A stretch of 64,000 bases of DNA from Methanomicrobiales archaeon (GTDB lineage Archaea; Halobacteriota; Methanomicrobia; Methanomicrobiales; JACTUA01), in contig JACTUA010000001.1 in assembly GCA_015660865.1 (NCBI GenBank), forward strand, positions 124,001 through 188,000. The letters are read 5' to 3'. Below the pieces are notes generated by a model. It saw only the letters and a list, made by a program, of their open reading frames with translations. It did no database searches and was not told the DNA's origin. Below, piece after piece: positions 35,801-47,800 of this stretch (its first letter is position 1; each line of letters opens with the position of its first letter). A program made the translations under genes and the position numbers.

Positions 35801-38800
35801 GCCCGCCCTCCAGTCCTTCGGGAGGAGCCTCGGGGTCGACCCGGCCCAGCCGGTGGCCTGGCATCACCGCGGCTCGGTCCTCCTCTCCCTGGGGAGGTTT
35901 GCAGAGGCGGTGGATGCGCTGGACCGATCCCTTGCCCTTGCACCCGCGAACGCGGAGGCCCTCTACCGGAAAGGCCTCGCCTGCCTCGGGATGGGCACCC
36001 GGGAAGAAGCGGCAGAGGCCCTCGCTGCGAGCCTGGATCTCGAACCGGGGAATGCGGATGCATGGTTCAGGAGAGGTGTCGCCCTTTCGGCCCTCGGGAG
36101 GCACAGGGACGCGGTCCAGGACCTCGATCGCTCTCTCTCCCTGGATCCGGCGAACCCGGACGGTTGGCTCGAGAAGGGGCTCTCCCTGCAGGCCCTCGGG
36201 GATCTCCCGGGGGCGATGGCAGCCTTCAAGGCCTCCATCGACGCGGATCCCTCCCGGGCCCGGGCCTGGTTGCAGCTCGGGGTTGCCGGGCGTCTCTCGA
36301 ACAGGATGGGGGAGGCACTCTCTTCCCTGGATCGGGCGGTGAAGATCGATCCGGGAGACCCCGAGGGATGGTTTGAGCGGGGCCTGGTCCTCCTGGAGCT
36401 GGTGAGGACCGACGAAGGGATCTCCTCCTTCGAGCAGGCCCTTGAACTCCAGCCCGACCATGCCGGTTCCCTGCTCAGCCGCGGCCTGGCCCTGGCAATG
36501 GTCGGTAAGTTCGGGGACGCGCTCGATTCCATAGAGAAGGCGCTCCCCGGAAAAGAGGAGGATCCCGACGCATGGTTCCAGCATGGGTTCCTCCTCCACC
36601 GCCTCGGGAGGGACGAGGAGGCGGTCACCTCCCTCGACCGCTCCATCGCCCTCGATCCCGGACGGACCCTCTCCTGGTTCCACCGTGGAGAGGCCCTCGA
36701 ACAGCTCGGCCGGTATGCCCCGGCCCTCGAATCCTTCGAGCGTGCGGTGCGTCTTGAGCCCCAGCTCACGGAAGGATTCTACCATCTCGGCCTCTGCCGG
36801 GAACGGCTGGGAGACCATGCAGGAGCGGAGGAGTCCTTCTCCCGGGTCCTCGAGAAGGAGCCCAGGAACCCCTCTGCCCTCTTCCACCGGGGCCTCGCCC
36901 TCATAAAGACCCGGAAGTACCTCGAGGCGGCCACCTCCCTGGAGAAGGCCCTTGCCCTCGAACCGTCGGCGGACGCCTGGTATCAGCTCGGGATCACAAG
37001 GGAGCGGCTCGGGAAGTTCGGCGAGGCGGTCGATGCCCTGGACCGGGCCATCGCCCTGGACCCGGACCATGGCATGGCATGGTGCGTCCGCGGGGTTGCC
37101 ATGGCGAGGGGAGGGGATCAGCCGGGCGCGATCGGGTCATTCGAGCGGTCGGTTGCCCTCTCGCCCGAGAACGGGCGTGCATGGTACGAGATGGGCTACT
37201 CCTTCCAGATGCTCGGGCGGCTCCCCGAGGCGAGGGACGCCCTGGAGAGGGCAATCGGGCTCTCTTACAGCGGTCCACCGGTCCTCCTCCGGCACGGCCT
37301 GGTCCTCGAGGACCTGGGGGACCGCACCGGCGCTTCCCGCTCCTTTGCTCAGGCGGTGGAGCTGGACCCGGGCTCGGGGGAGGCCTGGTTCCACCTCGGC
37401 CTCGCCCAGCTCGCCCTCAGGCTGTTCGAGGAGGCGGTGGAGTCCTTCGGGAGAGCGGTGAAGATCCAGGGAAAGTCGAGCCGTTCCTGGTTCCACCTCG
37501 GTCAGGCTTACCAGGAGCTGGGGAAGTTCGAGGATGCCCTCGCCCCCCTCAAGGAGGCCATCCGCCTCGAGCCCGACAATGCGGAGGCCAGGTACCTCGA
37601 GGGCCTTGCCCTCTACCGGCTGGACCGGTTCAAGAAGGCAGCCGTATCGCTGGAGAAGGCGACCAAACTCGCCCCGACCCATCCACAGGCCTGGTACTAC
37701 CTGGGGCTCACCCGTGCAGCGCTGGACGAGGAGAACGAAGCCGCCAGGTCATTTGCCCGGGTGACGGAGCTCGACCCCTCTTTCGGGCCCGCCTGGCACC
37801 GGCTGGGCATTGCAGAGCGCAGGCTCGGCCAGAGCCAGAAGGCGCTCGATGCCCTGGACGAGGCCCTCGCCCTCGATCCCTCCCTCGCAGAGGGCTGGGT
37901 GGAGAAGGGGCTCGCCCTCGAGGATCTCGGCAGGCACGAGGACGCGGTTCCGGCCTTTGGGAGGGCCATGGAGCTCGACCCGAAGAACGCCGCTGCATGG
38001 TTCCACCAGGGCTCGAACCTCCAGGCGGCAGGGAGGCACCAGGAGGCGGTCCAGGTCCTCGGGCACGCCATTGACCTTGAGAAGGAGAATCCACGGACCT
38101 GGGCCCTCCTGGGCGAGGCCCGGATCTCCCTCGGAGAATATCCCCAGGCGGAAGATGCCTTTGCCCGGGCCATCGCCCTCTCGGATAAGGACCCACGCGC
38201 CTTCTTCCACCACGGGCTCGCCCTGGAGCACCTTGAGCGCTACGCCGAGGCGGCAGGATCCTTCGGGAAGGCCTGCATGATCTCACCGGAGGATCCCCTC
38301 TCCTGGTGCCATCGGGGCTTTGCCCTCGAGCACCTCGGGAGGTTTCCCGAGGCAGAGGAGGCCTACCAAAAGGCAGTCTCCCTGGATCCGGGGAACGGGC
38401 CGGCATGGTTCCATCTCGGGAACGTATATCTCGAGCTCGGGAAGGCGGACGGGGCCCGCGACGCCCTGGAGCACTTCATCACCATCACACCCGGGCACGG
38501 GGAGGGGTACTACCGGCTGGGGGTCGCCCTGGAGGAGATGGGGTTCTTTGCGCGGGCCGAGGAGGCTTACCTCCAGGCCATCGCCCGGGGCAGGGCGGAA
38601 CCGCGGGTCTGGTTCCGGACAGGCATGGTGAGAGAGCGGCTCTGGAACCTGGACGGGGCGGTCGAGGCGTACATGAAGGCACTGGAAGGCGACCCCCGCG
38701 ACACCCAGGTCTGGTTCCAGCTGGGGAGGTGCGAGGCGGCACGCGGGCACCCGGATGAGTCACTCTCGGCCTTTGACAGGGTTCTCGAGATCGCCCCCGG

Positions 38801-41800
38801 TGACATCTCCGCCCTCGTCGCCCGTGCCGAGACCCTGACGCTCGCGGAGAGGTTCGCGGACGGGCTGGCCGTTTCGCGGAAGGTCATCGAGCGGGACCCC
38901 TCCCAGGCCATGGCCTGGTTCCTCAAGGGGCGGTGCCTCTCGGGGCTGGGGCGCCACGGGGAGGCAGTGGAGGCCCTCGAGCGGGCCATCGAGCTCAACC
39001 CCGACCATGCCCCATCCTGGCACCACCTGGGCCTTGCGCACGAGGCCATGGGGTTCCTCGGGGATGCAGCCGATGCCTTCTGGAGAGCCGGCCAGATAGC
39101 ACCCGATGAGGCGGTCTCCTGGTTCCACCTGGGATCGGACCTGATCCAGCTCTCCCGGTGGAGGGAGGCCCTGGAGGCTCTCCGGCGGGCAACAGCCCGG
39201 AAGCCCGGCGATAGCCAGGCATGGCATGCGACAGGAATCGCCCTCAGGGGGCTGGGGAGGGGGGGCGAGGCCGTGGACGCCTTCGAGCGGGCCCTCTCGC
39301 TCGAGCCGGAGCGGCCGGTGACCCTCGCCGCCCTGGGCCAGACCTTCATGCTCCTGGAGAGGTTTGGGGATGCCTCCCGGGTCCTTGCACAGGCAGTCTC
39401 CCTCGCCCCTGACGATCCGGATACATGGTTCCGGAAAGGCATCTCCGAGGAGCGGACCGGTAAGTTCGCGGAGGCCGTGGAATCCTTCGACGAGGCCCTT
39501 GCCCGGGACCCCTCGAACCCGTCGATCTCGTTCCACCGGGGCCTCACCCTGCAGCACTCGGGTGACCTCGCGGGAGCGCTCGAGGCCTTCGATCATGTGC
39601 TCTCCCTCGATCGGGAGGACAAGGAGACATGGTTCCACAAGGGAGAGATCCTCCGGAGGCTTGGACGATCCGAGGAGTCGCTCTCTGCCCTCGAGAAGAA
39701 CCTCGGGATGGAGCCCGAGAACCCCATGGCATGGTTCGAGAAGGGTCTTGCAGAGAAGGAGCTGGGGAGACAGGGCGATGCGGTCGCGTCGCTGAAGCGG
39801 GCCCTCGCCCTCTCGCCCCAGCACGGGCCCTCCTGGTGCGCCCTCGGGCTCACCCTCATGGAGGAGGGCCTCACCGAGAAGGCCATCGAGACCCTCGCCC
39901 GTGCAGTGGTCTTTGACCCGGCCCTCGCCCGTGCATGGTATTACCTCGGGGTATGCTCGGTCGAGCTCCGCCGGTTCCGGGATGCCGCGGATGCCTTCGG
40001 GAACTGCCTTGCCCTGGACCCCGGGAACTCGAATGCCTGGTACTACCATGGATTCGTAGAGAACCGGCTCAGGCGCCACAGGAAGGCCGCCGAATCCCTG
40101 GACCATGCCCTCGCCATCGACCCCGGGAACACGAAAGCTCTCCTCGAGAAGGGGCGGGCCCAGATGGAGGGGCTCCAGTACGGGGAGGCCCTGGAGACCC
40201 TCGACCGGCTCATTGCCCTCGAACCCGAGAACGGGGAGGCATGGTACCGGAAGGGCGCGATCATGGCCCTCCTCGGGATCCACGAGGAGGCCATCGACCA
40301 CCTGGCAACCGCGCTCCGTTTCGAACCCTCCTGCCAGCCTGCCCTGCTCCAGGCAGCCCTCTCGTACCTCGAGCTCGGCAGGCACAGCGAGGCCCTGGAC
40401 TCCCTGGAGAGGACCATCACCCTCAACCCGTCTGACCCACGGCCATGGTTCTACAGGGGAGTGATCCTCGAACGGATGAGCCGGCACCCGGAGGCGGCCG
40501 TAGCCTACGACGAAGTGATCCGGCTCCGGCCGGGTGACCTGCTCGCAAGGGAGCAGAAGGCGCAGATCCTGCTCACCCTCGGAAAGTTCGAGGAGACCCT
40601 GGCCGCGGCCGATGAGGGGATCCGGATGGATCCACAGAACGCGGGCTTCCATACCGTCCGGGGTCTCGCCCTCCTCCAGCTCAAGAGGACGGGTGAGGCG
40701 GAGGAGGCCTTCGCCCGGGCCCTGGAGAGGGAGCCGCTCAGGGCGGGGGCGTGGTACCACCGGGGCATCGCCCTCATGGATCTCGGGAGGAACGAGGAGG
40801 CCGCCGATGCCTTTCGGGAGACCCTCCTCCTCGAACCCGCAAACATCCTGGCCTTCTTCTACGCAGGCATCGCCTACGAGCGGCTCGGGAACCACGAGAA
40901 AGCGGTGAAGAGCCTCGAGGAGGGGCTTCTCCTCGACCCGTCCAATGCCAGGGCCTGGCTGACCCGGGGCATTGCAGAGAAGGAGCTCGGCAGGTACGGA
41001 CCCGCTCTCTCGTCCCTTGAGAAGGCATGCGACCTCGATCCCGGGAACGCCGAGGCATGGTATGAGAAGGGGGTTGCCCTCCAGCTCCTTGGGAGGGAAG
41101 AGGAGACGCTCGCCTCGCTCGATACTGCCATCACTCTCAGGCCCGGGGACACGGGGTCCTGGAACCTGAAGGGATCTATCCTCCGCCACCTCGGCCGGCA
41201 CGAGGAGTCGGTGGAGGCCTTCCGGAAGGTTCTCGAAGGGGAACCCCACAGTACCCAGGCATGGTTCCAGCTCGGCGAGGCCCTCTACGAGCTCGGCCGG
41301 TACGGTGAGGCGGCCGATGCCACGGAGAAGGCCCTGGAGCTGGACCCCGCCCTCACCCGGGCATGGTTCACGAGGGGTATGGCCTTCAACCGGCTCGGGA
41401 GGTACGGGGAGGCCGTCGAGGCCTTCCGGAAGGTCGTCGGGCAGGACCGGGATCACGGCCTCGCCTGGTACAACATGGGGTGGGCGGAACGGGAGATGCG
41501 CCTCTATGGAGAGGCCGTGGATGCCTTCGATCAGGCGATCCGGATCGAGTCCCGGGATGCCGGCTCCTGGTACAACCGCGGCCTCGCCCTCCACGAGATG
41601 GGGAGGTTCGGCGACGCGGTCTCGTCCTTCGACCAGGTCACCGCCATCGAGCCCGGGAACGCCCCGGCATGGTTCAGGAAGGCCCTCGCCCTCTCCTCCC
41701 TCGGGAGGGACGAGGAGGCTGCCGATGCCCTCGACCGGATGATCCAGCTCGATCCCGAGAACCAGGAGCCATGGTACCGCCTGGGGGAGATCTTCCTCAA

Positions 41801-44800
41801 GCTCGGAGGGAACGACGAGGCTCTTGTCTGCCTGGACCGCGCCCTCCAGATCAGCCCCGAGTACCACCCCGCCTGGTTCCTCAAAGGCGAGGTCCTCTCT
41901 CTCCAGAAACGCTTCAATGAGGCGGTCGAGGCGTACAGCCGTGTCCTCGCCCACGAGGACGGGGAGCCCCGGGCCTGGCTCAGGAAGGGGCTTGCCCTTC
42001 GGGAGCTCGGGGACGACGACGGGGCTGCCCAGGCCCTGGAGCGCTACCTCCTCATCGAGCCCGGTTCCGCCGAGGCCTGGTACGAGAAAGGGCTCTCCCT
42101 GGAGAGGAAGGGGAAATACGCCACGGCGGCAGAGGCCTTCGGAAAGGCCCTCGAGATCGAGCCGGGAAGGGTGGATGCATGGTACCAGAAGGGCCTCTCC
42201 CTGGCCGGGCTCGGGAACTACGATGAGGGGATCCTCGCGTTCCAGGAGGGGCTCAGGCTCGAACCCGGGAACGCCATGGCCTGGTACAGCCTGGGCCTCG
42301 CCCAGGAGCAGATGAAACGCTTCGTAAAAGCGATGGACTCCTTTGCCCGGGCGCTCCAGATCCAGCCCAGGAACCTGCCTGCCTGGTACCACCGCGGGAT
42401 CTGCGAGGAGGAGGGGGGGTTCTCGAGCGACGCGGTCTTCTCCTTTGAAAAAGCCCTCGAGATCGATCCCAGGGACGTGGATTCCTGGTACCACAAGGGC
42501 ATCTGCCTGGCGAAGGCCGGAAGGCACCAGGATGCGGTCAGCGCCTTCGGGAACGCCCTCCTCCATGACCCCGAGAACCCGCAGGCCTGGTTCCACCAGG
42601 GCCTCTCCCTCCTCGAGACAGGGGAGCATGCAGCGGCGGTCGCTTCCTTTGACCGGGCGCTGGGCCTCGACAACCGGAACCCGATAGTCTGGTACGAGAA
42701 GGGGGTCGCCCTCCAGAGCCTCGGGCGGGGCAAGGAGGCCCTGGAGGCTTTCGGGAGATCCCTTGACCTTGACCCGGAGAGAAAGGAGGCCTGGAAGCAC
42801 CGGGGTTCCATCCTCTTCGAGGAGCGATCACTCGATGCAGCCCTCGAGGCCTTCGACCGTGTGCTCCAGATCGATTCCAAGGACGCCGGCTCCTGGTACA
42901 ACCGCGGCTGTATCCTCGGCGACCTCGGGGATGCCGAGGGTGCGGTGGGCTCCTTCGACCGCGCCCTTGCCATCGAACCGGGAAACTCCCGGGCCTGGAA
43001 CAACAAGGGCGCCATCCTCTTCCAGCTCGAGCGGAACGCGGAGGCGGTCGATGCCTTCGACCACTCCCTCGAGATCGACGGGAAGAACGCCGGGACATGG
43101 TTCAACCGGGGGCTCGTGGAGATGGAGCTCGGGGAGGACGAGGCGGCCATCGGGTCCTTTTCCCGGACCCTCGACCTGGACCCGGGGAACGCGGAGGCAT
43201 GGTTCCAGAAGGGGAAGGGGCTTGAGCGCACCGGGAGACCCGCAGAGGCCGTGGAGGCCGTGGACGAGGCGCTCAGGAGGCTGCCAAACCATGGCCCGTC
43301 CTGGTTCGTGCGCGGCCTGGCCCTGGAACGGCTCCAGCGGTTCGACGAGGCGGTGAATGCCTTTGACCGGTCCCTCGCCGCCGACCCTGACAACCCCGAG
43401 GCCCTCTACCACCAGGGGCTCGCTCTCCATGCCCTGGGCATGCACCACGAGGCCGTGGAGGTCTTCACCCGTGCAGCCGAGCTGGACCCGAAATCGGCGG
43501 GGATCTGGTACCACGAGGGCCTTGCGCTCCATACCCTGGGGAGGCTCCCGGAGGCGATCGCCGCCTTTGACCGGTCCCTCGCGATCCAGCCCGGTGCGCC
43601 GGACGCATGGTATTACCGGGGCATCGCCCTCTCTGCCCTCAGGCGGCATGGCGAGGCCCTGGAGGCCTTCGAGAAGGGCCTTCTCATCCAGGGAAGGGAC
43701 GGGAGGCTCTGGCACGGGAAGGGGGTGTCCCTCGCGGAGCTGGGCAGGAACGAGGAGGCAGCCCAGGCCCTGGGGGTCGCGGTGGAGATCGATCCCGCCG
43801 ACGAGCGGGGCTGGTTCACCCTGGGGGTCTCCCTCCACCGCCTCGAACGGTACGCGGATTCCATCCCGGCCTTCGAGCGGGCCGTTGCCCTGGACCCGGC
43901 GAACCTTGAGGCATGGCTCCTCCTGGGCTTCGATCTCCATGAAGTGGGGCGGAATGAGGAGGCTGCCGGTGCAGCCGACGGTGCACGGAAGACCGATCCC
44001 GGGAACCCGAGGGCATGGACGCTCCTCGGGATCGCCCAGAAGGACCTCGGCAGGTACGGGGAGGCCCTGGAGTCCCTGAACCATGTCATCGCCCTTTCGC
44101 CGAACGATCCCGAGGCCTGGTTCGAGAAGGGCCTCGTCGAGGAGCGGCTCGGGAGGGAGCAGGACGCCGTCGCTTCTCTCGCGAAGTCCCTCGAGCTGGA
44201 GCCCTCCCACCCGGGAGCGCTCTTCGAGAGCGGGAGGATCCTGTCCCGTGCAGGATCTCACCCCGAGGCCATAGAGTACTTCAGGAGGCTGGTCCGGCTC
44301 GACCCCGCCAACGGGGAGGCGTGGTACTGGCTGGGAATGAGCCTCTCCCTGGTCGGGGATGAGGACGAGGCGCTGGAGGCTTTCGAGAAGACCCTGAAGC
44401 GCGATCCCAATCATGGGCCGGCCTGGTACAACAAGGGGTGCATCCTGAACAGCCTCGGCCGCCTCGAAGAGGCCGTGGCCGCCTTTGACCGGGCGCTCTC
44501 CATCGACCCGGATGATGCCCAGGCCTGGAACAACAAGGGGGGGACCCTCCTCGGGCTCGGGCGCTCTGCCGAGGCTGCCGAAGCATTCCGGCATGTTCTC
44601 GCCACGACCCCGGGCTATGGTCCGGCCTGGTACAACCTCGGCCTCGCCGAGATGGAGCTCGGGCACTATGCCCTGGCCGCCGAGGCCTTCGAGAAGGCCC
44701 TGGATATCGATCCTGCCCTTGCCGAGGGGTGGTACCAGAGGGGGGTATCCCACGAGAAGCTCGGGCAACACGCCGAGGCCGTCGCCTGCTACGACAGGGC

Positions 44801-47800
44801 CATCGCCCTCTCCCCCGATGACAGTCCGGCATGGTTCCGGAGGGGTGTCTCACTCGCAGCGCTCGGGAAAGGGAGCGATGCCCTCGAGTCCCTGGAGCGG
44901 GCGGTCGAGCTCGACCCCGGGGACCCGGAGGCCTGGTTCCAGATGGGCCTCGTCTTCATGGGTGGGAAGACCTATGACCGGGCCCTCGATTCCTTCACCC
45001 AGGCCCTCGAGCTCCAGCTGGAGGACGGGAGGATCTGGTTCGAGAGCGGCCTTGCCCTCGAGGGGCTGGAGCACCGGGAGGATGCCATCGAGGCGTTCCG
45101 GAGGGCCGTGGAGTTCGACCCGGGCAATATCGAGGCATGGTACCACCGGGGCCTCATGGAGGCAAGGCTCGACCGGCCCCGGGATGCCATCGAGTCCTTT
45201 GACCAGGTCATCGCCCGGGACGAGGGGCATGCCGCATCCCACTACCGGAAGGGACTGGCCCTGCTCGCCCTCGGGGAGCCCGGCGGTGCCGTCCCAGCCC
45301 TCTCGCGGGCCATCGAGCTCGATCCCCGGAATACCGATGCCCGGAACCGGAAAGGGATCGCCCTGGCAGCGAGCGGGAGATACGAGGAGGCCATCTCCGC
45401 CTTCGATGAGGTCCTCTCCCTTGACCCGTCCCACGGGCCGGCGTGGCTCGGGAAGGGGACCACCCTCTCCCACCTGGGGAGATACGAGGGGGCGGTGGCG
45501 GCCTTTGACCGGGCCATCGACCTGGAACCCCTGAGCGTTCCTGTCCACCTCTCGCTGGGAAGAGCCCTCATGAGCCTCGGGCGCCATGAAGGGGCGGTGA
45601 GGGCCTTCGAGCGGGGGCTCCTCATCAGCCCTGACCATGCCGGCCTCTGGATGCTCAAGGGGACCTGCGAGAAGGAGCTCGGGAGGTTCGCCGATGCTGC
45701 TGCCTCCTTCGGCGAGGCCATCGGGATCGAGCCCGGGAACCCCGAGCCATGGTTCCACCTGGGCATCACCCTTGAGAAGGCAGGCAGGCCCGAGGATGCC
45801 CTCAACGCCCTGGAAGGGTTCCTGACCCTGATCCCGGAGAGCCAGGAAGCCTGGATGAAGACCGGGGATCTCCTCACCGGCCTGGGCCGCCATCCCGAGG
45901 CGGTGGAGGCGTTCGGGAAAGCGACCGGCCTCCCCCCCGAGAGTGCCACCGCATGGTCCCGGTACGGGGAGGCCCTCCTGGCCGTCTCTCGGTTCGGGGA
46001 CGCCGCGGAGGCCTACGAGAGGTCCCTCTCTCTCGATCCGGGCGATGCCCGCGCATGGTTCCACCGCGGGCTCGCCCTGGCCGGGAGCGGGGATGACAGC
46101 GGAGCGGTAGAGGCCTTCTCCCGCTCCCTTGGGCTCGACGGGAAGCAGGCCAACGCCTGGAACAGCAGGGGGAGGAGCCTCGTGCGGCTGGGCAGGACCG
46201 GGGAGGCGATCGAGGCGTTTGCCCGCGCCCTCGAGCTCGACCCTGGCCTCACTGACGCCCGCCAGGGCGAGGGTATGGCCCTCCACGCCCTCGGGAGAAA
46301 CGGGGAGGCCGAGACAGCCCTCGGGGAGGTTCTCAGCCGTGAACCCGGGAATTCCGCCGCATGGCGGGAACTCTCCCTTGTGAAGAAGGCCCTCCGGAAA
46401 CTCCCCGATGCCATGGCGGCCATCGACAGGGCCCTTGAGATCGACCCGAAAAGCGCTTCTGCCTGGGCCGAGAAGGGCGCCCTCGAGGAGACCCTCGGCG
46501 AGAACGCCCGTGCGGTTGAGGCCTTCAGGACCGCCCTCTCCCTCAGTCCCGATGACCCACTGCTCTGGTCCGGCCTTGGGAGGGCTGAGCTCTCCCTCCA
46601 GCATCACCGCGAGGCTGCCGAGGCCTTCGGCGAGAGCCTGCAACGTTCTCCCGAGGACGCCTTTACCTGGTTCCACTTCGGAGAGGTGCTCCTCCTCCTC
46701 GAGCACCTCGAGGATGCCTACGATGCCTTCAGGAAGAGCGCCGATATCCGGCCGGACCAGGCCAGAGCCTGGCACTATCAGGGGCTCGTTCTCACGCGGC
46801 TTGTACGGATGAACGAGGCAATCGAGGCCTTCGATCGCGCCCTGGAGCTGGACCCGCAGGATGCCGGGTCCTGGTATGCGCGGGGTATCGCCCTCTATGA
46901 CCTCGGGAGGTACGAGGAATCGATCGAATCCTTCGAGAGGACGCTTGCCATTCGCGGGGAGATGGGAGAGGCATGGTTCCGGATGGGGCTCTCCCACGAG
47001 GCCCTGTCGGATCATGGTGGGGCCGAGAAGGCATTTGCCCGCGTGACCGAGCTCTCGCCCGGGAACGGGGATGCCGCCTATCACCGCGCCGTCGCCCTCA
47101 TGGCCCTGGGGAAGGAGAGCGAGGCCCTCGGGAGCCTTGAGCAGGCACTGGAGATCGATCCCGACCATGCGGATGCCTGGTTCCGGAAGGGGCTCGTCCT
47201 CGCAGGAATGGGCAGGAAGGAGGAGGCGATCCCGGCCTTTGACTCCGTTCTCCGCATATCCCCCGAGCATGCCGGCGCATGGTTCCAGAAGGGGCTCGCC
47301 CTGGAGTCCGTCGGGAAGAGGGAGGAGGCCTCGGGATGCTATGAGACGGCGGTCAGGTTCGATCCAAATCACGGGCAGGGGTGGCTGCATCGTGGCCGGA
47401 TGCTCATCTCCCTTGGCAGGCTTGAAGAGGGCCTCGCGGCCCTCGATCATGCCCTTGCCATCGATCCAGGGAACGGGGATGCCCTCATCTCCCGGGCGGA
47501 TGCTCTCGCCGATCTCGAAAGACCCGACGAAGCCCTGGAAACGTTCGACCGGGCTCTCGAGAAGAGCCCCCGGAACCTGGAGGCATACCTCAGGAAGGGG
47601 AAGCTCCTCCTCTCCCTCTCCCGCACCGAGGAGGCCCTCGGGGCCTTCCTCCTCGCTATCGAGGCGGACGAGGCGAACGCCGGAGCATGGTACCAGAAGG
47701 GGGCCGTCCTCGTAGGGATGGGGCGCTTAGATGAGGCGGTGGAGGCGTACGGCCGGTCGCTCGCCCTTTTCCCCGAGAACCCAGAAACCCTCATGAAGAG

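Noticed and set aside
38760-42800. Open frame of 1,346 codons on the minus strand inside the TPR gene
   Set aside because: Same cause: stop codons are rare opposite this codon use. The translation is Glu/Gly/Leu/Pro-biased and periodic at 34.
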